64,000 nt of DNA from Neorhizobium sp. NCHU2750 (GTDB taxonomy: Bacteria > Pseudomonadota > Alphaproteobacteria > Rhizobiales > Rhizobiaceae): assembly GCF_003597675.1 (NCBI RefSeq), contig NZ_CP030827.1:3100001-3164000 (forward strand), written 5' to 3'. The notes below the pieces were generated by a model. That model saw only the letters and a list, made by a program, of their open reading frames with translations, searched no databases and was not told where the DNA came from. Shown here in pieces: positions 33,379 through 42,633 of this stretch. The position numbers were made by a program, and so were the translations under genes. Each line of letters begins with the position of its first letter. The stretch's first letter is position 1.

Positions 33379-34884
33379 TCAATCCTCCTCGACGAACACC
33401 TCGTCGCGCTTCTTCCTCACACTTGGCAGGAAGACGATGACCAGCACCACCACGGCGATCGCCAGCAGCCCGGCGCTGATCGGCCGCGTGACGAAAGTCG
33501 ACGGATCGCCGCGTGACAAGATCATCGCTCGCCTGAGGTTTTCTTCCAGCAGCGGTCCGAGCACGAAGCCGAGCAGAAGCGGCGCCGGCTCGCAGCGCAG
33601 TTTCAACAGCAGGTAGCCGAGAAGACCGAAGAAGGCGACGGCATAGAGGTCGTAGACGTTGGAATTGACGCTGTAGACCCCGATCGAGCAGAAGGCCATG
33701 ATGATCGGGAAGAGCAGGTAATAGGGGATGGTCAGAAGCTTCACCCACAGTCCGATCAACGGCAGATTGAGGATGACCAGCATCAGGTTGCCGATCCACA
33801 TGGACGCAATAATGCCCCAGAACAGCGCCGGCTGTTCGGCCGCCACATTCGGCCCCGGAACGATGCCCTGGATGATCATCGCGCCGACCATCAGCGCCAT
33901 GACAGGATTGGCCGGAATGCCGAGCGTCAGAAGCGGAATGAACGAGGTCTGGGCACCGGCATTGTTGGCCGATTCCGGACCTGCCACGCCGGCAATCGCA
34001 CCATGGCCGAATTCCTCGGGCGTTTTCGACACCTTCTTTTCCACCGTGTAGGAGGCAAAAGACGCAAGGATCGCGCCGCCGCCCGGCAGAATGCCGAGCA
34101 CCGAGCCGATCGCCGTGCCGCGCAGCACTGGTGCGATCATCGCCCGAAAATCCTCGCGGCTCGGCATCAGGCCGGAAACCGTGGCCATCAACACTTCCCG
34201 CGTCCTCTCGTTTTCGAGATTGCGCAGGATCTCGGCAATGCCGAACACACCCACCGCAACCGCCACGAAATTCAGCCCGTCGGCATATTCGCGGATGCCG
34301 AGCGTGAAGCGCGGCGCGCCGGTATAGATATCGGTGCCGACAAGGCCCAAGAGCAGCCCGAGCGCCACCATCGCCAGCGCCTTGATGACGGACCCATGCG
34401 CCAAAGCGATCGACGAGACGAGGCCGACGACCATCAATGAGAAATACTCGGCCGCACCGAACTGCAACGCGATCTCGGTCAGCGGCGGGGCGAAGATCGC
34501 CACGAGAAAGGTCGATACCGTGCCGGCAAAGAACGAGCCGATCGCGGCGATCGCGAGCGCTGCCCCGGCCTTGCCCTTGCGCGCCATCTGGTAGCCGTCG
34601 ATGGCGGTGACGGCGGAAGAGGATTCACCCGGCATGTTGATCAGGATCGCCGTGGTCGAGCCGCCATATTGGGCGCCGTAATAGATCCCGGCGAGCATGA
34701 TCAGCGACGAGACGGGCTCGAGCTGGAAGGTGATCGGCAGAAGCATGGCGATCGTGGCCGTGGCGCCGATGCCGGGCAGCACGCCGATCAGCGTGCCGAG
34801 CAGAACCCCGATCAGGCAGAAGAACAGGTTCTCGATCGAACCCGCCGTCTGGAAGCCGAGCAGAAGATTATTGAACAGATCCAT
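33379..34884 (-). CDS. tctA: TctA-family large membrane subunit of a tripartite tricarboxylate transporter
   Basis: A 501-residue integral membrane protein with about 11-12 spans. Diagnostic segments: GTLIGVLPGIGATATIAMLLPITF (about residues 30-53), YYGAQYGGSTTAILINMPGESSSAVTAIDGYQMARKGKAG, and GVAGPESANNAGAQTSFIPLLTLGIPANPVMALMVGAM. With TctB and the periplasmic TctC it forms a TTT secondary transporter, in the best-known cases for citrate or other carboxylates. Substrate here is unknown. It is the third gene after tctC and tctB on the minus strand. Confidence 0.95.
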   Translation of the reverse strand: MDLFNNLLLGFQTAGSIENLFFCLIGVLLGTLIGVLPGIGATATIAMLLPITFQLEPVSSLIMLAGIYYGAQYGGSTTAILINMPGESSSAVTAIDGYQMARKGKAGAALAIAAIGSFFAGTVSTFLVAIFAPPLTEIALQFGAAEYFSLMVVGLVSSIALAHGSVIKALAMVALGLLLGLVGTDIYTGAPRFTLGIREYADGLNFVAVAVGVFGIAEILRNLENERTREVLMATVSGLMPSREDFRAMIAPVLRGTAIGSVLGILPGGGAILASFASYTVEKKVSKTPEEFGHGAIAGVAGPESANNAGAQTSFIPLLTLGIPANPVMALMVGAMIIQGIVPGPNVAAEQPALFWGIIASMWIGNLMLVILNLPLIGLWVKLLTIPYYLLFPIIMAFCSIGVYSVNSNVYDLYAVAFFGLLGYLLLKLRCEPAPLLLGFVLGPLLEENLRRAMILSRGDPSTFVTRPISAGLLAIAVVVLVIVFLPSVRKKRDEVFVEED

Positions 34885-34905
34885 CAGTCACATCCCGAAA
34901 ATCGA

Positions 34906-35367
34906 TCAGAACCGGACCCAGGGTCCGAAACGCTGGAACGGCAGGCCGAGCCCGTAGGAAAACACCAGCACGGAAAACACGGTGAGCAGCACCGCCAGAA
35001 CCACGGCGGTCAGAGGCGTCATCTTGTGCGAGGCAAAGGCGGCGATCAGCCCGGTAAAGAACAAGGACGGCACGAAGCCGAGGCCGCGCACGGTGATGCC
35101 GAAGAAGATCGGCGCCGCCAGAATGAAGACGATACCGCGCCACGCGATCGGCCCGATCGCCTCTCCCGCCGCGCGAAACGCCTGGACAAGGATGATCGCC
35201 CCGAACAGGATCAGTGCCAGCGCCAGGATGAACGGGAAATATCCCGGCCCCATGCGAAATGCCGTACCAAGCTCGAGTTCGATCGACTGGTAGGCAAAGA
35301 AGATGCCGGTTGCGACCAAGAGGAGGCCACAGATCAGGTTGGCCTTGTCGATTGATTGGGAATTCAT
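34906..35367 (-). CDS. tctB: TctB-family small membrane subunit
   Basis: A 153-residue membrane protein with four hydrophobic segments (ANLICGLLLVATGIFFAYQS; YFPFILALALILFGAIILV; IVFILAAPIFFGITVRGLGFVPSLFFTGLIAAFAS; VVLAVLLTVFSVLVFSYGLGLPFQ). The order and the GTAFRMGPGYFP motif are typical of TctB. The ATG at 35367 follows AAGGAGACATC. A longer frame runs into the palindromic repeat and is rejected. It starts 261 bp after tctC ends; that gap holds repeat copy C. Confidence 0.92.
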   Translation of the reverse strand: MNSQSIDKANLICGLLLVATGIFFAYQSIELELGTAFRMGPGYFPFILALALILFGAIILVQAFRAAGEAIGPIAWRGIVFILAAPIFFGITVRGLGFVPSLFFTGLIAAFASHKMTPLTAVVLAVLLTVFSVLVFSYGLGLPFQRFGPWVRF

Positions 35368-35443
35368 GATGTCTCCTTGGAGCGGAATACTCCCCTCGGC
35401 CCGCAATTTCCCCACAAGGAAAGACGTTTTGCGTATGACGAAG

Positions 35444-35572
35444 ACCCCTCCCAACCCTCCCCACAAGGGGGAGGGCTTAACCCGGCGGAACCGCCGTGCA
35501 CCAATCGGGGCAGGCGTCTGCGGCAAGTCTTCTCCCCCCTTGTGGGGGAGATGGCCAGCAGGCCAGAGGGGG
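35444..35572. repeat. Palindromic intergenic repeat, copy C (inverted)
   Basis: Same family as copies A and B but in the opposite orientation: starts ACCCCTCCCAACCCTCCCCAC and ends GGCCAGCAGGCCAGAGGGGG. It occupies the gap between tctC and tctB inside one operon. Confidence 0.88.
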
Positions 35573-35628
35573 ACTTTTCCAAGCAATAACCCTAGCCTTG
35601 AGGAAGGGCGTGAAGGGGTGAAATTCTA

Positions 35629-36612
35629 TCAATCCGCATATTGCCCGGCAGCCTCGATGATCGGCTTCCAGCGGGCGATTTCGGTCTCCAGCTTCGCCTT
35701 CAGCGCCGCCGGCGTCGCATCGGCTTCCGGCGACGGCGCGGTGCCGAGTTCGGCGAAGCGCGCGACGACATTCTTGTCCTTCAGCGCCAGCTGCAGCGAT
35801 TTCGACAGCCGTTCGTTGATCTCGGGGGCAGTGCCCTTCGGCGTGTAGATGCCGTGCCAGATACCGACCGTCATGCTCTCAAGCCCCTCCTCCTTCACCG
35901 TCGGCAGGTCCTTGAAGATTGCGAGACGCTCCGGCGAGGTGACCGCATAGGCCTTGATCGTACCGCCCTGGATCTGCTTCGTCGTATTGGTCGTCTGGTC
36001 GCACATGATATCGACCTGGCCGCCGAGAAGATCGGTCATCGCCGGGCCGGTTCCCTTGTAGGGCACGGTGACAAGCGGCGTCTGGATGGCGCTCATGAAC
36101 AGCATGCCGCAGAGATGGGAGGCAGCCCCGATGCCGGCATTGGCGACCGTCACCTTGTCGGAATTCGCCTTGGCATAGGCGACAAGCCCCTTGAGATCGG
36201 TCGCCGCCATGTCCTTGCGCGCGACGATCGTCATCGGGACGTCGGTGACGAGACCGACATAGTCGAAGGCGTTCAAGGTGTCATAGGCGAGCTTGCGATA
36301 AAGCGTGGCGCTGGTTGCCATGCCGATATGATGCAGAAGCACGGTATAGCCATCCGCCTCGGCCGCTGCCACGCGGCCGGCACCAAGCGTGCCGCCGGCG
36401 CCGCCGACATTTTCGACGACGATCTGCTGGCCAAGATCCTTCGACATGGATTCGGCGACAAGTCGCGCCACCGTATCGGTCGGCCCGCCTGCGGCAAACG
36501 GCACGACCATGGTGATCTGCCGCTCCGGATAACCGGCGGCATTGGCTCCCACAGCAAACAGCGAGATGGCGGCAAGCGCCGTTGCGCCGAATACGGCGTT
36601 CATAATTTTCAT
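35629..36612 (-). CDS. tctC: TctC-family periplasmic solute-binding protein
   Basis: A 327-residue binding protein (Bug/TctC family) with a signal peptide (MKIMNAVFGATALAAISLF, cut near ANA-AGYP). YPERQITMVVPFAAGGPTDTVARLV, VVENVGGAGGTLGAGRVAAAEADGYTVLLHH and GTGPAMTDLLGGQVDIMCDQ are hallmark segments for carboxylate binding. The ATG at 36612 follows GGAGGAGGACATC; the longer frame is rejected for lack of signal peptide fit. It is the first gene of the tctCBA operon and likely controlled by the neighbouring two-component pair. Confidence 0.94.
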   Translation of the reverse strand: MKIMNAVFGATALAAISLFAVGANAAGYPERQITMVVPFAAGGPTDTVARLVAESMSKDLGQQIVVENVGGAGGTLGAGRVAAAEADGYTVLLHHIGMATSATLYRKLAYDTLNAFDYVGLVTDVPMTIVARKDMAATDLKGLVAYAKANSDKVTVANAGIGAASHLCGMLFMSAIQTPLVTVPYKGTGPAMTDLLGGQVDIMCDQTTNTTKQIQGGTIKAYAVTSPERLAIFKDLPTVKEEGLESMTVGIWHGIYTPKGTAPEINERLSKSLQLALKDKNVVARFAELGTAPSPEADATPAALKAKLETEIARWKPIIEAAGQYAD

Positions 36613-36954
36613 GATGTCCTCCTCCCGGTCCGATAACGGACGCAATACCCGCCGGCGCATCTCCTCCCGCACCGGCTTGTGAGACATTTGCGGATGCGCG
36701 CGAGCCGCTGACAATTGCCGAAAGGCAAGCCCGAACGGGATATTTTGCCCCTCGCGCTGCAGCATGGGTGGATATGGGAACAAGCGGCGAAGGACGTGGG
36801 TGGATTTCCACCCATCGGCATTCAGCGGCATGGTATACGGGTGGCACTGGCGGGAGAGTGGGGCATGCGAGCGAAACCTCACCCACCCTCATTCCTGTGC
36901 CTGTCACAGGAATGAGGAAAAAGATGCGGCAGCGGCAGGACAACCAAAGCCCCC
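36613..36954. promoter_or_regulatory. tctC upstream region with regulator-site palindromes
   Basis: A 342-bp gene-free stretch. It contains GGGTGGA-TT-TCCACCC (36798-36813), a perfect 7-bp palindrome about 186 bp upstream of tctC where an NtrC-type activator could bind, with a half-site GGGTGGATATGG at about 36766. It also has a hairpin CTCATTCCTGTG/CACAGGAATGAG (36888-36916, 12-bp arms) close to the end of the response-regulator gene. No convincing -24/-12 sigma-54 promoter was found on the tctC strand. Confidence 0.6.
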
Positions 36955-38322
36955 CTACTCCGCCCCCTCAGCCCCCAGCATCCGCTTGTCCAACCCGTAT
37001 TTCTGCATCTTCTCGTAAAGTGTCTTGCGGGAAATGCCGAGCGCCTCGTAGACCGGCCGTAAAGCCCCGCCATGGGCGGCGATCTCGCCGGCAATCAGGT
37101 TGCGCTCGAACGCTGCGACCTTCTCGGCGAGACGGCCACCAGCCTCCTTGGCCACCGCCAGCTCGCCGGTCCCCTCGCCACCGACAGTGTCGAGCCCAAG
37201 CACCAGCCGGTCGGCGGCATTGCGCAATTCGCGCACATTGCCAGGCCAGTCGCGCTGGGCGATCAGCGACACGATATCCGGCGCCACATCCATGTCTTCG
37301 CGGCCATAGCGGGCCGCCGCCTCACGTACCAACTGGAGAAACAGCAGCGGAATATCCGCCCGCCGCTGGGAGAGTGACGGCACATGTACGGTCGCGACAT
37401 TCAGCCGGTAGAGAAGATCGGCCCGGAACCGACCCGCCGCCACTTCCGCCGCAAGGTCGACCTTGCTGGTGGCGATGAAGCGCACGTCGAGGGGCACGGT
37501 TTCATTCGAGCCAAGCCGGGTGATCACCCGCTCCTGCAGCACCCGAAGGAATTTCGCCTGCAGGTCGAAAGGCATCGAGCCGATCTCGTCGAGGAGAATG
37601 GTCCCGCCCCGCGCATGTTCGAATTTTCCGTAACGCGGCCGGATCGCACCGGGAAAGGCGCCGGCCTCATGGCCGAAAAGCTCGCTCTCGATCAGCGTTT
37701 CGGGAAGGGCTGCACAGTTGATGGCGATCAGCGGCCGGTTGGCGCGCGGGCTGATATCGTGAAGCGCCCGCGCCACAACTTCCTTGCCCACCCCCGTATC
37801 GCCGATCACCAGCGTATCGGCGTCGGTCGCCCCGATCGCCCTTATGCGGTAGCGCAGGTCGACCATCACCTGGGTGCGGCCCGGCATGCGCGCCTCGACA
37901 TCGTCCCGCTTTCCGGCAACCGCGCGAAGCAGCCGGTTTTCAAGGATCAGCGAGCGCCGCTCCAAGGCACGGCGGATGACGCCGGCCAGATGCTGCGGCG
38001 TGAACGGCTTTTCGAGAAAATCATAGGCGCCCTCGCGCATCGCCTTCACCGCAAGCTGCACATCGCCGTGGCCGGTGACGAGAATGACCGGTATTTCCGC
38101 ATCGAGTTCGCGGATGCGATGAAGCAATGTCATCCCGTCCAGCCCCGGCATGCGGATATCGCTGACGATCACCCCGTCGAAGCCGAAGCCGGAAAGCTCC
38201 AGCACGTTTTCTGCATTCTGGAACGTATCGACCGACAGGTCGAACAGTTCCAGCGCCTGCGCCGTCGAGCGGCGAAGTTCCTCCTCGTCATCGACCAGAA
38301 GCACCCGTTGCGGCAGCGTCAT
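36955..38322 (-). CDS. NtrC-family response regulator, DctD-like, with altered GAFTGA loop
   Basis: A 455-residue regulator. The receiver is VLLVDDEEELRRSTAQALELF, with phospho-Asp in GVIVSDIRMPGLDGM. The AAA+ domain has Walker A VIGDTGVGKEVVARALHD, Walker B GGTILLDEIGSMP and an arginine-finger region. A Fis-type helix-turn-helix closes the protein (PVYEALGISRKTLYEKMQKYGL). The sigma-54-contact loop that normally reads GAFTGA is GAFPGA here (FGHEAGAFPGAI). The gene overlaps the kinase gene by four bases (ATGA). It probably activates the neighbouring tctCBA operon, though sigma-54 dependence is not certain given the loop change. Confidence 0.93.
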   Translation of the reverse strand: MTLPQRVLLVDDEEELRRSTAQALELFDLSVDTFQNAENVLELSGFGFDGVIVSDIRMPGLDGMTLLHRIRELDAEIPVILVTGHGDVQLAVKAMREGAYDFLEKPFTPQHLAGVIRRALERRSLILENRLLRAVAGKRDDVEARMPGRTQVMVDLRYRIRAIGATDADTLVIGDTGVGKEVVARALHDISPRANRPLIAINCAALPETLIESELFGHEAGAFPGAIRPRYGKFEHARGGTILLDEIGSMPFDLQAKFLRVLQERVITRLGSNETVPLDVRFIATSKVDLAAEVAAGRFRADLLYRLNVATVHVPSLSQRRADIPLLFLQLVREAAARYGREDMDVAPDIVSLIAQRDWPGNVRELRNAADRLVLGLDTVGGEGTGELAVAKEAGGRLAEKVAAFERNLIAGEIAAHGGALRPVYEALGISRKTLYEKMQKYGLDKRMLGAEGAE

Positions 38323-40151
38323 TCGGCCGCCTCCATAAGGCTCGCATCGGCAATCGTAAGTTCGATCGCAAACACCGCCCCGCCTTGCGGGTGATCGCTG
38401 ACGGAAAGACTGCCGCCGAAATCCTTGACGATATTGTAGGAGATCGACAGCCCGAGCCCGAGCCCCTTGCCGACACCCTTGGTGGTGAAGAACGGATCGA
38501 AGATGCGCTCGCGGATCGCCGCCGGCACGCCCGGCCCGCGGTCGCGCACGCTCAACACCACTCTCTCGCCGATCACGGCGGCCGCAAGATCGATGCGGCG
38601 ATCCTCAAGCTCCTCCACCATGTCGGCGGCATTGGTGACGATATTGACCAGCACCTGCTGCAGCCTGACCGCGCCGGCCATGACCCGCGGCAGCGACGGC
38701 GCGATATCGATGCAAAGCTCGGCTTGCGCCGTCTTCAACCGCGCCGAGACGATTTCCATCGTGTCGCGGATCACCTCCTCGACGCTGACGGCACCGAGCT
38801 TCTCGTTAGGCTTGCGGGCGAAATTGCGCAAATGCCGGCTGATCGAGGCCATCCGGTCGATCAGCCCCGAAATCCGCCGCAGATTGTCCGCCGCCTCCTC
38901 CACCCGGCCGCGGTCGATCAACAACCCGGTCGTCTCCGCATAGGTTTTCGCCGCCGCGAGCGGCTGGTTGAGTTCATGTGAAAGTGCTGCCGACATCTGC
39001 CCGAGCCCGGCAAGCTTGCCCGCCTGCACCAGATCCGCCTGGGTCTGGCGAAGCCGCCGCTCCGTCAGCCGCCGCTCGGCGACCTCCTGGCGGATGCGGC
39101 TGTTGACGCGGGCGAGATCGGCCGTGCGTTCGGCCACCCGCCGCTCCAGCTCGTTCTGCGCCTCAGCCTGCAACTGCATCCGCTCGGCAAGCCGCGCCCG
39201 CCTTTGCAGCACGATGGCAAGCCCGAAGCCGAGCAGGCAGAACGCCAGAAACACCGCCGCCATCATCGTCTGCGCCTGCCAGCGCACCGAGGTGGTGTCC
39301 ATCAGCACATTGACCGTCCAGCCGGCACCGGGCATGGACTGCGAGACATAGAGATATTCCCGTGCCGCACCGCCACCCGCCCCGGCAATCAGCATCGTAC
39401 GGTGTCCGGCAAAGGCGCCATAGGTGAGCGGCAACTCTCTCAGCTTGGCATCCGCATAGCGCCTTGAGGCCTGTGTACGCGCGATCCGGTCGGGCGTCAG
39501 AGGCAAGATCGCCGCATAGCGCCATTCGTCACTGCCGGTCATGAAGATGATGCCTTCCGGATCGGAGACGAAAATCCGGTCGTCGCCGCCGGCCCAGGAG
39601 GCTTCGATCAGGTCGAGATCGACCTTGAAGACGATCACGCCGAGGATCTTTCCCGCCATCACGATCGGCGAGCTGAAATAATAGCCGCGCTTGGCCGATG
39701 TCGTGCCGACCGCGAAGAAGCGTGAATGCTCCCCGCGCGCCGCCTCCTGGAAATAGGGCCGATAGCTGAAATTCTCGCCGACGAAACTGACGGCCGTATC
39801 GTAATTGCTGGCGGCGATCGTCAGCCCGTCCAGCGTCATGATGTAGATGTCGGAGGATTTCAAAAGCGTATTGACCGCCTTGAGATAGCGGTTGGCCTCC
39901 AGCCTGAGCGCCTCGTTGCCCGGATCGCGGATCAGCACCTCGATGATCTCGTCATCGGCGGTCAGCGCCGGCAGCGCCTCGTAGCGCTTCAGATGCCCGT
40001 CGAGCGCCGAGACGGCGAGCCGAAGCGTCGTCGCCGCCTGCAGCTCCGCTTCTCTCATATAGCTGCGCGCAACGAGATCATGCACCTTGAAGGTGACGAT
40101 GAGACCCGCAACCACGCACAGCACCACCACTGCCGCGATACGATGCTTCAC
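38319..40151 (-). CDS. DctB-like membrane sensor histidine kinase
   Basis: A 610-residue kinase. TM1 (about residues 5-27), a periplasmic double-Cache sensor (about 30-280; LKSSDIYIMTLDGLTIAASNYD, NFSYRPYFQEAARGEHSRFFAVGTTSAKRGYYFSSPI, a dicarboxylate-sensor-like fold), TM2 (about 293-313), a coiled coil, then HisKA with His in MSAALSHELNQPLAAAKTYAE and HATPase_c (GVGKGLGLGLSISYNIV). It resembles DctB, which senses C4-dicarboxylates, so a carboxylate signal for the tct importer is plausible. The ATGA overlap with the regulator gene shows they are cotranscribed. Confidence 0.94.
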   Translation of the reverse strand: MKHRIAAVVVLCVVAGLIVTFKVHDLVARSYMREAELQAATTLRLAVSALDGHLKRYEALPALTADDEIIEVLIRDPGNEALRLEANRYLKAVNTLLKSSDIYIMTLDGLTIAASNYDTAVSFVGENFSYRPYFQEAARGEHSRFFAVGTTSAKRGYYFSSPIVMAGKILGVIVFKVDLDLIEASWAGGDDRIFVSDPEGIIFMTGSDEWRYAAILPLTPDRIARTQASRRYADAKLRELPLTYGAFAGHRTMLIAGAGGGAAREYLYVSQSMPGAGWTVNVLMDTTSVRWQAQTMMAAVFLAFCLLGFGLAIVLQRRARLAERMQLQAEAQNELERRVAERTADLARVNSRIRQEVAERRLTERRLRQTQADLVQAGKLAGLGQMSAALSHELNQPLAAAKTYAETTGLLIDRGRVEEAADNLRRISGLIDRMASISRHLRNFARKPNEKLGAVSVEEVIRDTMEIVSARLKTAQAELCIDIAPSLPRVMAGAVRLQQVLVNIVTNAADMVEELEDRRIDLAAAVIGERVVLSVRDRGPGVPAAIRERIFDPFFTTKGVGKGLGLGLSISYNIVKDFGGSLSVSDHPQGGAVFAIELTIADASLMEAAE

Positions 40152-40307
40152 GCTTAAAGGGCTCCTCCTCCCTCAACCAAAGCTGGCGTATATTACGAAG
40201 TGCAAAGCAATTTACCATCCACTTTTCGCGGCATGGCTGCAGCGATGGCATTGTGCGAAGAGATCGGCCGGTTGATATTCCCCGTCAGACACCACGGAGA
40301 AACCGCC

Positions 40308-40490
40308 ATGCCAGATGATCAATCCAGGCTGCAGGCTGTAACGCCGGGAGGCGGCCCGGAGGAAACCCCGATGGAGACCGCGGGCCGCCTGCGCGAAAAG
40401 TATGGGATCGAGCTCACCGACAAGATCCGCACACCCTTGCCCCGCGAGGCAAACGATGCGCTGTGGGACGACAGGGACGAATCGCGATAA
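40308..40490 (+). CDS. Small hydrophilic hypothetical protein
   Basis: A 60-residue acidic and polar protein (AGRLREKYGIELTDKIRTPL, then PREANDALWDDRDESR). Family not recognised. GGAG lies 9 nt before ATG 40308; the longer frame from 40200 reads through non-coding sequence. It is divergent from the DctB-like kinase gene. Support is the ribosome-binding site and composition only. Confidence 0.55.
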   Translation: MPDDQSRLQAVTPGGGPEETPMETAGRLREKYGIELTDKIRTPLPREANDALWDDRDESR

Positions 40491-40626
40491 GCCAATCTCG
40501 ACCGCGCCGTGAAAGCCGCATTCTCCAAGCCGCTTGACTGAAGATAGATTGACTTGCGATGGAATATCGCCTCGATGCACAATCAATGAGGGAAGTCCGC
40601 GTCTTTCGCGGCAGAAGGGGGTTCTG

Positions 40627-41103
40627 ATGGTTTCCTTGCTTGCGCTTTTCATGGGTATCGTCGCCGGCCTGAGGGCCATGATGGCGCCGGCGCTGGTCAG
40701 CTGGGCGGCGTCGCTCGGCTGGCTCGATCTGTCCCATACCTGGTTGTCCTTCATGGGCTCCGGCTGGGCGGTGCTGATCCTCACCATTCTCGCCATACTC
40801 GAACTGGTGACCGACCAGTTGCCCAACACGCCGAGCCGCAAGGTACCGCAGCAATTCGTCACAAGGCTCCTGACCGGAGGGCTTTCCGGTGCAGCGATCT
40901 GCATTCCGCATGACCTCTGGCTTGCCGGCCTTGTCTCCGGCGTGCTCGGCGCCGTCGTCGGCACCTATGGCGGGGCCTGGGCGCGGGCGAAACTCGCCGC
41001 AAGCTTCGGCAAGGATCCGCCGGCCGCCTTCATCGAGGATGGCGTCGCCTTCGTCGTCGCCTTCATCATCATCCTGTCCCTGCCGGGGGCGGCGGCGATA
41101 TGA
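40627..41103 (+). CDS. DUF4126 membrane protein
   Basis: A 158-residue membrane protein with four hydrophobic segments. MVSLLALFMGIVAGLRAMMAPALVSWAASL, LELVTDQLPNTPSRKVPQQFVTRLLTGGLSGAAIC and LGAVVGTYGGAWARAKLAASFGKDPPAAFIEDGVAFVVAFIII are typical of DUF4126. Function unknown. ATG 40627 is preceded by AGGGGGTTCTG. Its stop overlaps the start of the flavoprotein gene (ATGA), so they are coupled, and it may serve that enzyme in the membrane. Confidence 0.88.
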   Translation: MVSLLALFMGIVAGLRAMMAPALVSWAASLGWLDLSHTWLSFMGSGWAVLILTILAILELVTDQLPNTPSRKVPQQFVTRLLTGGLSGAAICIPHDLWLAGLVSGVLGAVVGTYGGAWARAKLAASFGKDPPAAFIEDGVAFVVAFIIILSLPGAAAI

Positions 41104-42473
41104 GGACATTCGACGCGATCATCATCGGCGCCGGACAGGCGGGACCATCGCTTGCCGGCCGCTTCAACGATGCCGGCAAGAAGGTCGCGATCATCGAGCG
41201 CAAGCATGTTGGTGGCACCTGCGTCAACACCGGCTGCAAGCCGACCAAGACGCTGGTCGCCAGCGCCTATGCCGCCCATCTCGCCCGCCGCGCCGCAGAT
41301 TACGGCGTCGGCATTAGCGGCGACATTTCGATCGACATGCCGGCCGTCATGCGCCGCTCCCACAAGGTGACGCTCGACAGCCGCCACAGCAATGAGAACT
41401 GGCTGGAGGGCATGCAAAATTGCGAGCTGATCCGCGGCCATGCGCGGTTCGAAAGCCGCAACACCATCCGCGTCGGCGACGAACTGATCACCGCCCCGCA
41501 GATCTTTTTGAATGTCGGCGCCCGCGCCACCATTCCCGATTTCGCCGGCGTCGGCGACATCCCCTACATGACCAATAGCGATATCGTCATGCTCGACCGG
41601 CTGCCGAAACATCTGGTCATCGTCGGCGGCAGCTATATCGGTCTCGAATATGCGCAGATCTACCGCCGCTTCGGCGCAGAGGTGACGGTGGTCGAGAAAG
41701 GCCCGCGCATCGTCAGCCGCGAGGATGAGGATATTTCCGCCGCCGTGCGCGACATCCTTGAGGCGGAAGGCATAAATATCCGCACCAATGCCGAATGCAT
41801 CCGCTTCCGTAAGGAACGCGACGGCATCGCCGTTGGCGTGAACTGCAAGGAAGGCGAGCCGGAAGTCTTGGGCTCCGATGTCCTTCTCGCCGTCGGCCGC
41901 CGCCCGAATACCGACGATCTCGGCCTCGACAAGGCCGGTATCGAACTGGATGCCCGTGGCTTCATCAAGGTCGACGACAGGCTGGCCACCAATGTCGAGG
42001 GCATTTGGGCGATGGGCGACTGCAACGGCCGCGGCGCCTTCACCCACACAGCCTATAACGACTTCGAGATTGTCGCCGCCAATCTCTTCGATGGCGAGGA
42101 TCGCCGCCTCTCGCAAAGGCTGCTCGGCTATGCGCTGTTCATCGACCCACCGCTCGGCCGGGTCGGCATGGGCGAGGAAGAGGCGCGCCGCGCCGGCCAC
42201 GACATCCTCGTCGGCACCCGCCAGATGAAGAATGTCGGCCGCGCGGTGGAAAAGGGTGAGACCAAGGGCTTCATGAAGATCGTCGCCGATGCGAAGACGA
42301 GAAAGATTTTGGGCGCAGCCCTGCTCGGCACCGGCGGCGACGAGGCGATCCACGGCGTGCTCGACCTGATGAATGTCGGCGCAAGCTATGACGACCTGCG
42401 CTGGGCCGTCCCCGTCCACCCGACCGTCTCCGAACTCTGGCCGACCGTCGTCCTGTCGATGAAGCCTGCATAG
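41100..42473 (+). CDS. Class I pyridine nucleotide-disulfide oxidoreductase (MerA-like)
   Basis: A 457-residue flavoprotein. FAD-binding motif DAIIIGAGQAGPSLAGRF at the N-terminus; redox-active Cys pair in VGGTCVNTGCKPTKTL (about residues 39-47); NAD-binding motif IVGGSYIGLEYAQIYRRFGAEVTVVE; second FAD motif NVEGIWAMGDC; C-terminal dimerisation domain with His and Glu of AVPVHPTVSELWPTV. It is closest to mercuric-reductase-like or Lpd-like members without the N-terminal heavy-metal domain or C-terminal Cys pair of MerA, so true mercuric reductase activity is doubtful. Coupled to the DUF4126 gene. Confidence 0.93.
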   Translation: MRTFDAIIIGAGQAGPSLAGRFNDAGKKVAIIERKHVGGTCVNTGCKPTKTLVASAYAAHLARRAADYGVGISGDISIDMPAVMRRSHKVTLDSRHSNENWLEGMQNCELIRGHARFESRNTIRVGDELITAPQIFLNVGARATIPDFAGVGDIPYMTNSDIVMLDRLPKHLVIVGGSYIGLEYAQIYRRFGAEVTVVEKGPRIVSREDEDISAAVRDILEAEGINIRTNAECIRFRKERDGIAVGVNCKEGEPEVLGSDVLLAVGRRPNTDDLGLDKAGIELDARGFIKVDDRLATNVEGIWAMGDCNGRGAFTHTAYNDFEIVAANLFDGEDRRLSQRLLGYALFIDPPLGRVGMGEEEARRAGHDILVGTRQMKNVGRAVEKGETKGFMKIVADAKTRKILGAALLGTGGDEAIHGVLDLMNVGASYDDLRWAVPVHPTVSELWPTVVLSMKPA

Positions 42474-42633
42474 GCAGGGAGGAGACGGAAGGCTGGACTG
42501 TCGGCTCGCGTTGATCTGTGACGGAATGCCAGTGTCTGTAAGTGCGCCAGAGGCAACTCGGCGGCTTTGCATCAGAAGCGGTCATAGAAAGGCGGCGCTA
42601 CTCTCTGCCGTCGATAGCTCAAAGGAGTGTAAC

